Counted from the first letter of the stretch, positions 52,922-63,237 are shown. The stretch: 64,000 bases of DNA from Breviolum minutum Mf 1.05b.01 (GCA_000507305.1 DF239909.1:62001-126000); one strand, 5' to 3'. The notes: generated by a model from the sequence alone, not told the origin. Made by a program: numbers and translations.

Positions 52922-53021
52922 TCAGCACCTTCAAGTCGGGGTGCCAATGAAAAACCCAAGGGATGGTGAACTGACACCCTGTAACGGAACCATGTAAGGC
53001 ACCCCAACTTGAAGGTGCTGG
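52922..53021 (+). mobile_element. R10 element
   Basis: TCAGCACCTTCAAGTCGGGG TGCC ... GGCACCCCAACTTGAAGGTG CTGG. Confidence 0.92.
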
Positions 53022-53260
53022 AAGAAGATAAAGTATCAACTGTTACTTGATGTTCCGAAATGGTTGAATGAAGGGGTGGGAACGTTTCCATTTTGGAACA
53101 AATGGTTTCATCAACCCACGGTGAAACCCCGTGTTTCTTTTGAAATCTCCCACAGTGATGCGGCACCTTCAATCCCAATGACTCCTTCAAAATCACTCCT
53201 CGATTGTGGGAAATCTGCCCCTTGTGCTGTCATCTCTTGAAACAAAATCAGCTGCTTCCT

Positions 53261-53406
53261 ACGACGTAGGACCCTACCAGTTATAAGTTGGGTGAAATGA
53301 CTCCACTTGTAGGGTGAAATAACTCCAGTTACCCATTTCTTTCGGCCATTTATAGGGGCCCTATATAGAACTCCATTTATAACGATCGTAGGGGCCCACC
53401 TTGTAC
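53261..53406 (+). mobile_element. R13 element
   Basis: TACGACGTAGGACCCTACCA G ... CGTAGGGGCCCACCTTGTAC; GGGTGAAATGACTCC and GGCCATTTATAGGGGCCC inside. Confidence 0.85.
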
Positions 53407-53410
53407 ATAA

Positions 53411-53572
53411 ATGCCGTGCCATGGCGACGAGCCCTGCAAGACCTGTGATACCGGCGCCGGTATGGCAGAAATTCGCGAGGATGAGCAGTATTTGGGTCGC
53501 AAGTGAGCTAGCCAGGGTTGCTATAGCGGCTACCCAAGCCAAAAAAATCCGAACAGGGCACACAGTTGATGG
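53411..53572 (+). CDS. Coding-like island next to R13, strand ambiguous
   Basis: G+C near 58%. Forward: about 50 codons from an ATG in GTGCCATGGCG (PARPVIPAPVWQKFARMSSI). Reverse: a strongly hydrophobic frame (IFLAWVAAIATLASSLATQI, LLILANFC) like a membrane segment. Codon-ending bias does not separate them. Confidence 0.25.
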
Positions 53573-53912
53573 TTAAATAGGGGAAATCCATCCAACTAGA
53601 TTTTAGTTAGTCCGGTTTAAGATCTTTTAGTTAATATGTTACCTTTCGATTGGTGGTTTGTTTACCAATTTGACCAAAAAAACATGTGTACACACTTGTT
53701 GTTTTCAATAGACGGTTCAACCATCACCAAGTATCAAAAATAGTTTCTCAGATTGCACCACTATGCTGAAAAGATATATGTAGGCGGATGAGTGGATGAC
53801 CTCAACATGGTGGGTTTGTTCACCATGGTTGTTTTAGTTTTTTTGCCTTTGCTCCTTCCGGAGATGATCCAAACTAAGGACCAAATTATTCATCTTTTGT
53901 TGGTTTCTACAG

Positions 53913-54030
53913 GTGATGTTTTTACAGACTCTTTCTACCATGGCAAATGATCACCGTCAATTTCACCACGATGGATGGTAGGGAAAGTATTTGTTTTATT
54001 TTTCCCAACCGCCCAACAGTCGCAAATCTA
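53913..54030 (+). repeat. R12 repeat
   Basis: TACAG|GTGATGTTTTTACAG, GGTAGGGAAAGTATTTGTTT, CCCAACAG|TCGCAAATCTA. Confidence 0.8.
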
Positions 54031-54667
54031 CGTCATACTGGGATGTCCATGGTAGTTGGTGAATGGATTATAACCATTTATACCTGTAAATCCCGTAAAT
54101 AGGATGAAAAAAACAAACACCCAAACCTTCCAAGCCAAGTCATTGCAAGCCACATTTCACCCCAGCCAACCACCCGGGTCGTCCCACCGTTTCCTAAGGC
54201 ATGGAGGGTTTCAGCCTGAAGCCATTTCTGGTGCAGCTGATTCGCCTCCGCTACGAGGTGCCAAAAACGTTTAAACGGCCGTTGTCTAAGGATGATATAT
54301 ACCAAGGCACCATCAGTTGCATGGTGGTTTGGTTAACTGTAACTGAGGAGGAAAGTTGTTTTTGTTGAAATTATATATGATATATTTGACAAGTCTGATC
54401 TGAAGATCCTTTGGAGAAGGGAGATGGTTTTTTGTTGGAATCCTCTCCCATACCCAGCCTGAAAAGTGAAAGCTTAGGAGCGAGCCGGGGAACACTTTTT
54501 ATATTTCCGGAGCCTTTCCAGTTGTTTTTGTTCCAGTCGTTTGGAGGTTTTCTTTAATGGAATCCAACCAAATGTTCAGGGGTAGATGACATGGTCTAGT
54601 GCCTACCAGTTAGGTACTGTTTAATGGCTACCAGCTAGATGAACCACAAAACCAGGATTTGTTTAAG

Positions 54668-54762
54668 GTGATTTGTTGTCCTTTGTACCATGGGATTCAC
54701 CATTTTTCACCACCATTTGGGAGGACATGGTTTACTTTTTCCAGGCATCTTACGCAAATCTA
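54668..54762 (+). repeat. R12 repeat
   Basis: AAG|GTGATTTGTTGTCC, ACCATGGGATTCACC, CACCACCATTTGGGAGGA, TTTTTCCAG|GCATCTTACGC AAATCTA. Confidence 0.8.
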
Positions 54763-55100
54763 GTGAGATATGGTTCTCATCTCTAACTCTGAAGCTTGGA
54801 GGGTCCAAGATTTTGTTGAGGACACCATGGTCTACTATGGGTGGAAGTGGGTGCCCACATTTCGGGAACCTCCCTCTAATTTTCATGCATGGGTTTTTGT
54901 GGAACCCGGGAATCTATGGTTGTTTTTCCTTTTTTTTTTTGGGGGGGGGGGTGCCTGGGGCGACAGATCCAAATGTATCTTGTGCCAATTTATTGTGGTT
55001 GAGCTATGGTGAGGATGGTTAAGAATGAGCAGAACTGACAAGTAGCGTTTACAGTTGATATTTATTACAATTTCTAGAAGCCAGATCTCGTTTAGGGATT

Positions 55101-55192
55101 TCTCCAGGGACCCCCAATAGTGGGACCCCCTTCCCATAAGCTTCCCATACCATTCCCATACATCAAGGGATTCTTGTGGGAAGCTCCCGACT
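55101..55192 (+). mobile_element. R15 element, shorter
   Basis: TCTCCAGGGACCCCCAATAG, CCCATAAGCTTCCCATACC, right arm altered (TTGTGGGAAGCTCCCGA). Confidence 0.65.
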
Positions 55193-55329
55193 CATTGATT
55201 TCCTCAGAATTCATTGCACAACTGGTAAAATTGTAGGAGTGTCGGGAGGTCAGATATCGCCAGTTTTGGTGGTCAAGCTTGATGGTTGCTCTTAAGAATG
55301 TGACCCCTCAAAATAAAGGATCATCAGTT

Positions 55330-55470
55330 GAGCAATGAACAAACACATGGCTGTTTAGGGTATATAGGGGATTTATTATCCTACCCAGTTATATGGGGAC
55401 TATTATAAACCATTATAAGGATCCCTACTACACAACCAGGATTCAAGGAAAAGTAAGGTTCTCGTGGCTC
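55330..55470 (+). mobile_element. R3 element, TSD AGTT
   Basis: GAGC at 55330, GTGGCTC ending at 55470, AGTT at 55326-55329 and 55471-55474. Removal leaves a 57-codon frame (55237-55555), within chance range. Confidence 0.93.
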
Positions 55471-55725
55471 AGTTGGAGATATGACATGCCATATGCCAAG
55501 AGTAAACTACCACCAAGGTACAATCATCATCCTTAACAGTTTGAATTTTGGGTGAAGGTCTTGTAGATGTTGGACATGTGTTGGACAAAAATAGATGGTT
55601 GCTTGAACCAGGCAACAACAGAGCTGCGCAAAGCCGCAGTGATGAAGATGTTTACTTCGAGGCCCATGGGGTCGTCGGTCGTCGTGGTTTTCCTGGTCGC
55701 ATTAAAGGGATCAAAGGGGCTATAT

Positions 55726-55786
55726 GGGTGTTTCCAAAAATAGGGGTACCCCAAAATGGATGGTTTATAATGGAAAACCCTATTAC
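55726..55786 (+). mobile_element. R7 element, half
   Basis: GGGTGTTTCCAAAAATAGGG GTACCCC then the complement of the R7 centre (TGGTTTATAATGGAAAACCC). Confidence 0.8.
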
Positions 55787-56276
55787 CTTTTGATCCTCTT
55801 TTCCCCCAGTATGTTTTGGAAGTGTAAAATACCATCGAAAGGCTGCAGTGTAACCGTCAAAGTAGATGGCTAGCCGCTTCCCAAATGTAGAAGAGTACAG
55901 GCTACAGAGGCTCTAATATCAAACAAAGTTTATAAAATTGAAATGTGATTGAAATGAGGCTCTGATGCAAAGTTTAAGTGTCAATCAATGTTGATTTATA
56001 GCAAACGCATAACTTGTTTAATCAATTTAAATGTGTCATCTACCTTTCAATTTGTTCACCGGCATTTCAGGCAAGCATAGTGCCATGCATACTGTTTATA
56101 GCGATCCGGTTTTTCATGGTAAGGTTACGGATGGTCATTTAGTGGGGGAATACAAGCATCACTTATTTTCAAGTGAGTTGAAGGTTCGTGGCTAGTGATC
56201 TACGAAATGTATTTATATGTATAAAATGTTTTTGAAATATGAAATATGATGAAATATGTTCCAATGTCCTGAGACG

Positions 56277-56370
56277 GCCCATACCATCCATATATGGCAT
56301 ATTTACCTACATTTGGGAGATGTTTATGATAAATGTAGGTAAATATACCAGTCCCATGGATGGTATGGGC
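56277..56370 (+). mobile_element. R1 variant with ATACCATCC tips
   Basis: GCCCATACCATCCAT and ATGGATGGTATGGGC pair perfectly; core ACCTACATTTGGG and ATGTAGGTAAATATACC. Confidence 0.9.
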
Positions 56371-56593
56371 AGGTATTTCATGGTATTTTCATACCTCCAC
56401 GACGATGTTCGATTCTCACAGGTCGCCCCGCCAAGTCGCTCGAGGGAAGCGTTTGCCCCGCGGGCGCGAAGTGCTAGAGGCGGGGATGGAACACTAACCT
56501 CCCTAAAACTAACATACCGTTGGTGGAAATCTTGCACCAATGATCCTCATAATTTATAAATGGTTTACTATAATCCCCACATAATTGGGGGAT

Positions 56594-56714
56594 TACTCTT
56601 GATGGTTCAGGAATCAATCCGGTAAACTCACCAGTTGAACTTGGTACTTTATCCCATTATTTACAAGGTTTTATACATTCCAGATGGTTAGCCGGATTTC
56701 TTCCATCAACAGTA
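56594..56714 (+). mobile_element. R9 element
   Basis: TACTCTTGATGG ... GGATTTCTTCCATCAACAGT A. The left part has GTTCAGGAATC inserted. Confidence 0.85.
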
Positions 56715-56786
56715 GCACCCACTAGAAACGGGTTCAGATGAGGTTGTTTTGGGGGCCCGGCCTCCGGTGCCATGTTTTGGGAAGTG

Positions 56787-56900
56787 TAGGTGGTGGTTTT
56801 ATATGGTTTTATATGGTTTTATATGGTTTTATAGATATGTTTTATTTTCACCCCTACTTTGGGAAAGTAATTCGACTATAGCATATTTTTTCACCATTTT
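56787..56900 (+). mobile_element. R2 element, degenerate, with 10-base tandem
   Basis: TAGGTGGTGGTTTT, then ATATGGTTTT three times (56801-56830), then TTTTCACCCCTACTTTGGG. R2 right-arm words (CAATTTGACGAGCATATTC) recur near 56975-57000, so the copy may be split. Confidence 0.65.
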
Positions 56901-57053
56901 GGACAATAGACTCTATCCCTCTGCAAAGAAAGAGCATCGCTTCATTGAGAGTTGCTGCCCGGGGTGTGAACAATTTGACGAGCATATTCTTCAGATAGGT
57001 TTGAAAGCGATAACCTGGAACAAGACTCAGAATCCGTCAGACATGATCAGTTT

Positions 57054-57148
57054 CTGGGTGGTGGTTTCATTTTTTTTGTTTCACCCCTATTTGGGGAAGA
57101 TTTCCAATTTGACTAATATTTTTCAAAGGGGTTGAAACCACCAACTAG
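57054..57148 (+). mobile_element. R2 element, TSD GTTT
   Basis: CTGGGTGGTGGTTTCATTTT ... GGGTTGAAACCACCAACTAG, GTTT at 57050-57053 and 57149-57152. Removal leaves a frame of about 65 codons (SLYDTEKKPLNELVDVFSKK at its end), within chance range. Confidence 0.92.
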
Positions 57149-57415
57149 GTTTTTAAATCTAAGATCGCAAGGTGTTTGGTTGGTGCTGTTGATTTGTCCA
57201 GTATCTTTTGATCTTTTGAGTCTATACGACACTGAAAAGAAACCGCTCAATGAACTCGTGGATGTTTTTTCGAAAAAAAGAACACAGGTCTCAGGTCAAA
57301 CTTGGTGATTTGTTCTTCCATCATCGGAACCTAAGGGGACCCCCCCAATGCCACACCCACAAGAAATAAGGCCTTATTAAGGGAATATTAACCATTGGTG
57401 CCTTTGTTCTTCCAG

Positions 57416-57529
57416 GTCTCTTCGGTGCAGCCGCTCCTGTTGGACGCTGCGCACGTCCCTTGGACGGTTTTTTTTCGGGGCCAACGGCCTTTGGCAAAAT
57501 GCAGTAAATTTCTAAGACCTTCATTATAA
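57416..57529 (+). CDS. Tentative terminal exon
   Basis: CCTTTGTTCTTCCAG then 37 open codons to TAA; the first 17 codons are about 80% G/C-ending (SSVQPLLLDAAHVPWTVFF). The minus strand is also open and basic (KKPSKGRAQRPTGAAAPKRP). Confidence 0.3.
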   Translation, partial: VSSVQPLLLDAAHVPWTVFFRGQRPLAKCSKFLRPSL

Positions 57530-57634
57530 CCCATAGGACATCCATGGGATTGGCATTATATACCTACCAATTTATTATAGAAATCAACTATTCATGTATA
57601 TAGGTAAAAATACCAATCTCATGGATGCTGGGGG
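57530..57634 (+). mobile_element. R1 element
   Basis: CCCATAGGACATCCATGGGA ... CCAATCTCATGGATGCTGGG. Confidence 0.85.
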
Positions 57635-57779
57635 TAAAGGATGGTAAATGATTAGACCTGATGTGTGCTGGGGTCTAAACTCTTGCCATAAAGGGGATGG
57701 TCATCAACTTGATAGTAGTGGTGCTATATACTCAGTTTTTAGGATTTCCTATGAAGGGTAGGATGACCATCCCAATATA

Positions 57780-57870
57780 CCCCATAGGATCCATGTAGGG
57801 TATATTTGCCGACATTTGGATGATGTTTATGGTAATGTAATGTAGGTATTCATCAACATGCAATGTAGAC
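57780..57870 (+). mobile_element. R1 element, right tip lost
   Basis: CCCCATAGGATCCATGTAGG GTATATTTGCC ... AATGTAGGTATTC. Confidence 0.75.
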
Positions 57871-57920
57871 TCAAATCTACAATCTACAAAATACAAGATA
57901 CATACGTATTTGTATTTATA

Positions 57921-58029
57921 TATACCCTGGAAGTCCAAGACCAAACAAAGAATGGTCTTTAGGATGATTCATATAAAGGATTCCCTACTACCAATGGGCA
58001 AAGTTTGGTCTTTGGACTCTCTAGGTATA
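57921..58029 (+). mobile_element. R14 element
   Basis: TATACCCTGGAAGTCCAAGA CC ... TTTGGTCTTTGGACTCTCTA GGTATA. AAGAATGGTCTTTAGGATG also occurs in the partial copy at 24145-24186. Confidence 0.88.
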
Positions 58030-58205
58030 TACACACACATGTGCCATTCTTGCTTTTGACAGAATCATCCCGGTGAGCCAATCACGGTTTTGAGCCAACT
58101 GAGTTTTCGGGAGTTAAGAAAGACCCAACTTTAAAGCTTTCAATCCACTCCAAACAAGCAGCAAAAATAGGGAAACATTGACCATGACTTTTGTTTGCTT
58201 TTCAG

Positions 58206-58292
58206 GTGATGTTTTATTCTGTAACATTGGTAAATCACCATGTTTCACCAACATTCGGAGAATATCTTTTCCAACCACCTTAAGATAAATTA
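58206..58292 (+). repeat. R12 repeat, right end diverged
   Basis: TTTTCAG|GTGATGTTTTATTC, AATCACCATGTTTCACCAAC, TTTTCCAACCACC. Confidence 0.7.
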
Positions 58293-58494
58293 AGATGAAT
58301 AAATGTATTTTACTGATGGAATTGATGAAAAATGTTCTCCCTTTGTTCCATCTTCCATCTTAAATTTATAGTTTGAGTCAAGGTGTGCACCGAGTCCAAT
58401 GTCAACTTACACTGGACGTTATCGACTTCACCACGGCAAGCGCAGCAAGTCGTATCTTGGGTCCAACCCTCCCGGGAAAATCTGGGATTTGTGG

Positions 58495-58604
58495 CCCATA
58501 GGATCCATGTATGATATATTGAATCTATATTTACCATTTACCTACATTTACCATAAAAGTAACTAAATGTAGGTAAATATACCATACATGATGGGTTCTA
58601 TGGG
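58495..58604 (+). mobile_element. R1 element
   Basis: CCCATAGGATCCATGTATGA ... CCATACATGATGGGTTCTAT GGG. A 79-codon frame can be read across it (58370-58735), keeping both flanks. Confidence 0.88.
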
Positions 58605-58785
58605 TTGGGAAGAGACATCAAGAAACGTCAAAAAGCAATCTTAAAAAGCAAGAAATTGGATGAAATTAGTACTGTACCCAATTTGAATCTGGCCATGGTG
58701 AAATATGGTGAATTTTCCCACTAGCTATATTGAGCTTTGAAGAATCCTGAGTTAGAGGAGATATCATTGAGACATATGCTTGCAG

Positions 58786-59004
58786 CACTACCTCGATGAG
58801 GAGGAGCAGCAGCACTTTTTGAGGGACATTGGTCTGGCAGCACCACCACTGCCGCCATCACCGCCACCTGAAGTTCCAAATTCCAATGGCAATGGTTCCA
58901 ACAAGATTCCACCGCCGCGACCATCACGACCAGCTCCGTCACCGCCACGTGAAGTTCCACCGGCACATGAAGTTCCTATTGGAGTACACAGCTCGAATCC
59001 CTAA
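58786..59004 (+). CDS. Candidate terminal exon, proline-rich
   Basis: Starts after CATATGCTTGCAG and runs 72 codons to TAA. An acidic head (LDEEEQQHFLRDIGL) is followed by a proline-rich tail with three copies of P-x(0-1)-EVP (PPPEVPNSNG, REVPPAHEVP). It joins in phase to 58611-58697 across an 88-base GTGAAA...TTGCAG interval. Such tails are common in disordered protein-interaction regions; no family can be named. The minus strand is also open. Confidence 0.45.
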   Translation, partial: HYLDEEEQQHFLRDIGLAAPPLPPSPPPEVPNSNGNGSNKIPPPRPSRPAPSPPREVPPAHEVPIGVHSSNP

Positions 59005-59094
59005 TCACTATATAGTCATTAGGTTGGGTAGATAGTCTTTAGGATGTCTTTTAATAGGTTCGGTTAGGCCTGGGCCCCCTTGTAACAGTCCTCA

Positions 59095-59167
59095 AAAACT
59101 CATCACTCTATTACCATTTGGTAGGAACAGTTTTTATTTTTGCAAGCATCTTACAAGCAAATCTAAG
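59095..59167 (+). repeat. R12 repeat, left end lost
   Basis: CATCACTCTATTACCATTTG GTAGGAACAG, TTTTTGCAAGCATCTTACAA GCAAATCTA. Confidence 0.7.
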
Positions 59168-59192
59168 TTACAAACGTGCTGGGAATCCAGTG

Positions 59193-59272
59193 GATTTGTG
59201 TATAGTTACCTACATGAATGGTTGATTTTTATGGTAAATTACTAGGTGAATATACCAGTCCCATGGATTATA
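59193..59272 (+). mobile_element. R1 element, left tip lost
   Basis: ATAGTTACCTACATGAATGG TTG ... GAATATACCAGTCCCATGG. Confidence 0.75.
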
Positions 59273-59619
59273 TGGGATATAAAATAAACACTTCTTCGAA
59301 AACTAGAGTCTGTTGAACCCAAATGGATTCAGGTTTGGTTCAGATGATTTACATAGTTTACATCTTTTCATTCCGGGGTGATGTTCAGGTTCAAAATGTT
59401 AGTTTTCGGGGGACTACATCTATGGGGGGTTGGTGATCTGTCAGCAATTCTAAGGTGAATTTTCTATATTCTCAGGTGATGTCACCCTAAAAGGTGTGTT
59501 TTGTTTTTTGTTTTTTAAGGTATCGGTATCAGTCACGGTAGCAGAGTCCAAGTCTGAAGGCATCACATGACGTGGACCATAGCTGATGGCTGCCCCACCG
59601 AGTTAGTTGATATTTCCCT

Positions 59620-59702
59620 TAGAATCCAGACCCCTCCCGAAAATTCATATGATTGCTGGTCTCAAGTCAGTTATTGGTTCGGGGAAATCTCGGATTCTTA
59701 GG
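59620..59702 (+). mobile_element. R8 element
   Basis: CCTTAGAATCCAGACCCCTC ... AATCTCGGATTCTTAGG. Confidence 0.8.
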
Positions 59703-59992
59703 ACATATCTGGATCCTTAAAGTTTTAAGGGATGATTATGCAGAGATCATTTAATGTGACCCATTTAACATGATGCAAATTGTATGTGGTAGTTTTGAGG
59801 GAGACAAACCCTGTAAAACACGTGCCTTGCTCGGTTGGTGTCATATAATGCCCCCTGTTATTTCTAAGTACAAATGGTTGCTATATGTGTTTGTAAATTC
59901 ACCCCGATCCCTGAAAAGATGATGCAATTTGCGCATCATTTTCAACTCGGTGGCAAACAAGACAACTGGTTGCAAGTACTACCCCTTGCTAG

Positions 59993-60053
59993 TCCATAGA
60001 ATCCATGTCGGTACAATGTCGGTTGATATACCAGTCCCATGGACTTTATGGGT
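59993..60053 (+). mobile_element. R1 element, shortened
   Basis: CCATAGAATCCATGTCGG ... TATACCAGTCCCATGGACTT TATGGG. Confidence 0.65.
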
Positions 60054-60088
60054 AGGTTTTTTTTGAAACGGGAAAGTTACGACAGTGA

Positions 60089-60554
60089 ACCGAAAACCAA
60101 CAAAAACAAAAACATGTTTCAAAGCGTCGACGGCGAAGCCGAGGAGATGACCTTGTTGAAAGGCTTCTTGACCGAGACGGAAGTGCAAGGTGGATGACCT
60201 GGGTGAAGTGCATGGCATGGCATGTGTTTTTTCTCGTAGCAATTGGATGGATGTTTTGGGAGGCAATGGTCAGCTTTGTCCAGTTTTGGCAAGATATAGA
60301 TACCCTCCCTAACTTTACCCATGAAAATGGATGGTTGGAAGTTGGAAGATGAAATTTATGAATTTTCTCTTGGGGCCCGGCCTATTTTCAGGGGATATGT
60401 TACTTTCAGGGAGGGTAAGTTGGATGATGAGTTTCGCCCTACTTCCGGAAATGATCCAAGTTCAACCACCCCTCGGTTTCTGAGTACTTCAAAGGTGAAG
60501 GACTTGACCACCAACCCCTCGGTGGGAGTGGACAGTTACGCTCCCCTCAACTGA
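60089..60554 (+). CDS. 116-codon ORF restored by removing R4
   Basis: 60089-60302 joined to 60418-60554 (one TA kept) is open for 116 codons. The first part is basic then hydrophobic (WHVFFLVAIGWMFWEAMV, a possible membrane helix), and the second is soluble (LDDEFRPTSGNDPSS). The stop falls exactly where R3 begins (CTCAACTGAGC); removing R3 also gives a stop, TAA. A second frame is open in 60070-60210. Unrecognised; the cut is set by the TA flanks. Confidence 0.4.
60301..60417 (+). mobile_element. R4 element
   Basis: TACCCTCCCTAACTTTACCC ... GGATATGTTACTTTCAGGGA GGGTA. Confidence 0.92.
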
Positions 60555-60696
60555 GCAATTTAAAAAAAACTGGTTGTTTAGGGATGTTTAGGGTATATTA
60601 TACTACCCAGTTATATAGGGATTATAATAAACCATTATAAGGATCCCCATTAACCAACCAGTACAATGGAAAGTAGGAGGGTTTTTTTCGTGGCTC
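60553..60696 (+). mobile_element. R3 element, TSD AACT
   Basis: GAGC at 60553, GTGGCTC ending at 60696, AACT at 60549-60552 and 60697-60700. Clean full-length copy. Confidence 0.95.
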
Positions 60697-61018
60697 AACT
60701 AACAAAGCAAGCGGAGAAATCCTTATGTTCGCTAGGAATTACAGCTTCAAATATGCTGCAGCCATGTTCGTGTATGGGCAGGTAGGGGCGGTTGGTTGGC
60801 AGGTCATGACGAAATATTGCAGCCAATTGATGGTTTAACCTTGGGGGAAACCTCCGATGATTCTCTGACTGAAGGGATTGCTCCGCCTGGAATTAGACCC
60901 AAGCAGCCTGACAAAAAGATAGGGTGGAAACCTCCTATGATACACTGAACAATGTGCTTGGGAGATGATTAGGATAAGACGCGCAAGCCTAGGCTTCCCC
61001 CTTACTCTAGTCAATGAG

Positions 61019-61143
61019 GCAGGCCCCTACTAGTTATAAATGGAGTTATATTCCCTATAAATGGCCTTATAAATTGGTAAGTGGGGTTATAACCCCTATA
61101 AGTGGAGTTATAACCCTACTTATGACTGGTAGGGGCCCACCAA
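61019..61143 (+). mobile_element. R13 element
   Basis: GGCAGGCCCCTACTAGTTAT AAATGG ... CTACTTATGACTGGTAGGGG CCCACC; long paired arms with TTATAACCCC inside. Confidence 0.88.
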
Positions 61144-61256
61144 ACGTATACATATTACATCCAGGCGAACGTTTAACAAAACCTCACTTCGAACTTCCTG
61201 CGCCAAGTAATTAATGCTAGGTGAAACATGCGATGTCATCCTGGCGAAACCTCTAG

Positions 61257-61555
61257 AATTGTGGGGGGCGGGGTATGACTCCAAAGAACAAACAGTGGTA
61301 CCAAAGATTCGAAACGGTACCTTCCCTGAAACTAACATCTCGCACCTGAGAATGGATAGTTGGAATACTAGTTTTCTTTTGGGATGGCCTATGTTTTTTG
61401 CCATGTTAGTTTTAGGGAGTCTAACTCCTTTCAAACATAGTCATTTAGGGTGTACCCCAAAAACATCAAGCATTTGCAGTAGCTCACGTTCAATCAAAGA
61501 ACAACTGTCCACTGGGAAGGCATCCTCCAACACGTGCCAAAAGACTTTGACTTAG
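61257..61555 (+). CDS. Tentative ORF interrupted by R4
   Basis: 61257-61319 joined to 61424-61555 (one TA kept) gives 64 codons to TAG (CTPKTSSICSSSRSIKEQLS). A GT-AG alternative (61317-61448) joins another frame from 61214 to the same end. Within chance range. Confidence 0.25.
61318..61423 (+). mobile_element. R4 element
   Basis: TACCTTCCCTGAAACTAACA ... GCCATGTTAGTTTTAGGGAG TCTA. Confidence 0.9.
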
Positions 61556-62458
61556 CCGCTTGGGTGCAGATCTTTGGGGTCAAAGATCATGGGGTGGTGT
61601 TGAAAGGTAGCACCTACTGACCCCGCCTCCCCCCCAAACAGACGCCCTACAAGAAAGTATGGAGGTTCAAGATATCAGTTCTCATCATTGGAGTTGTGTT
61701 TTTTTCCCACATAAAATTTCAGGGAGAGACATTTCAACAACAACAATCCAATCAAAGTTTTCCTGAAGCATCTCCCTGAAATGTTGGAAATGTCTCGTTG
61801 AAACTGGACTTGTTTTCATGGAACGTCACAAAACCTCCAACTGCAGAGATGGGAAAATCCCTGAAAAAAAATCCCTGGAAATCCAATCAGTCATTTATGT
61901 GTTCCATGCGAAATCCCTAAAGCATCCAATCGAAAATCATGGACTTCTTGTTGGGAGGTTTAGAATCCATGTTTCGGAGGGGCAAAAACTTGAAGCTCCA
62001 AAAAGCAAGCCTTTTTCACTTGACATTTCTATGACATTTCTGCTGGGGCTATATAGTAGTTTTGGTAAGGGTATTGTGAATTGTGCGTGGTGAGTGGTGG
62101 TTTTAATAAATTTTGTTATTTTCAAATTTCCCTACTAATAACCTCTACAGAATGACGGGCCTGGAGGCCCCTATAAGTCGTGATTGTGATTTTAGTCAGA
62201 ATCAGCCTGGTTGGGATGGGGTTGGGCATGGCATTTTGTAACGATGCTGTTAAATCATACATATTTGGATGATGTTTTTTTGCGATAGCATTTTGTAGTG
62301 CAACCCCACAATCTGAATTGGAAGCGGGATATGTTCAACGAACAAGTTGTAAGTAGCAGAAACCATGAAGTAATTCTCGACCGACATACTGTAAATACAG
62401 CATTGAATACCAATCATATATGATTCTAGTTTTTGCGTTCGACATTCTGTTTTTTTAG

Positions 62459-62712
62459 TCATGCATCAATATCTAGGTGGTGGCAACTCAAATGCTTTTT
62501 ATTTTCACCCCGAACCCTGGGGAAATTATCCAATTTGACGAGCATTATTTTCAACTGGGTTGGTTCAACCAGCAACTATAGATATCATTACTTTTGACTA
62601 TGTGCTGGATGTTTTTTTTCAGGGTGATCGACTGCTTTGTTCGATTGAAAATGCTCAGGATCGAGCAGATGTGGAGATGGTTCGGTTTGCCAAGCCAAGG
62701 TTGACGTTTTAG
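62459..62712 (+). CDS. Tentative exon interrupted by R2
   Basis: After CTGTTTTTTTAG, 62459-62472 joined to 62586-62712 (one ATAT kept) gives 46 codons to TAG, with LLCSIENAQDRADVEMVRFA. The second part alone also follows GATGTTTTTTTTCAG, an alternative acceptor. Confidence 0.3.
62473..62581 (+). mobile_element. R2 element, TSD ATAT
   Basis: CTAGGTGGTGGCAACTCAAA ... GGTTGGTTCAACCAGCAACT ATAG; ATAT at 62469-62472 and 62582-62585. Confidence 0.92.
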
Positions 62713-62805
62713 ATGGGACCCCTCCTACTATATATCCTCTAGAACCACTAGACCTCCTTTTTTGGGATTTTTATGGGGTTAAATGGCAGTTCCCGGGTTT
62801 TATAG

Positions 62806-63102
62806 ATATTTCCGACTTTCCTACCCATCTTCGACATCAAAATATGTGATTTCGATGAAAAATTCACCACTCCGAGAGGAGTACCTTCACGGGTCCCAAG
62901 AATTGCACGACGATTGGTTTGCAGGACTTCTCTTGAGGTTGGTGAATTAACCCTCCCGGAAGCTAACATAGCACCTGAACATGGATGGTTGGAAGACAAG
63001 CCTTTCCTTTTTTGGGATGGTTTCCTGGCAGGTGCTATGATAGTTTCAGGGACAGTATGTGAAGTTGAAAACCAGATGTTCAAAAAAAAATGTTCAGCTT
63101 GA
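62806..63102 (+). CDS. Tentative ORF interrupted by R4
   Basis: 62806-62949 joined to 63058-63102 (one TA kept) gives 62 codons to TGA (FDIKICDFDEKFTTPRGVPS). Another + frame and a 111-codon minus frame are open in the same place, so support is weak. Confidence 0.2.
   Translation: MFPTFLPIFDIKICDFDEKFTTPRGVPSRVPRIARRLVCRTSLEVGELTLPEANIAPEHGWLEDKPFLFWDGFLAGAMIVSGTVCEVENQMFKKKCSA
62948..63057 (+). mobile_element. R4 element
   Basis: TAACCCTCCCGGAAGCTAAC A ... GCTATGATAGTTTCAGGGAC AGTA. Confidence 0.9.
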
Positions 63103-63132
63103 TGGTTCGAGTACTTTTATGGTGATTGTCTT

Positions 63133-63237
63133 ACCCAAAGGATCCCTGTATGATATGTTTGCCTACAGTTGGTTGATGTTTATGGATGTTTATGGTACAT
63201 TGGTAGTTAGATAAACCATACATGGATCCTATGGGTT
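63133..63237 (+). mobile_element. R1 element
   Basis: CCCAAAGGATCCCTGTATGA ... AACCATACATGGATCCTATG GG; ATGTTTATGG is duplicated inside. Confidence 0.88.

Noticed and set aside
53111-53563. 150-codon minus-strand frame, longest in the window
   Set aside because: Most of it lies within R13 (53261-53406). Only the 53411-53563 part was kept as an ambiguous island.
56716-57287. Five-exon GT-AG gene model around R9 and two R2 copies with all phases matching
   Set aside because: Part of the proposed exon (near 56975-57005) is R2-like DNA and rival frames are equally open. It showed me how easily free choice of splice sites produces convincing models, so only TSD-fixed junctions are used as main evidence.
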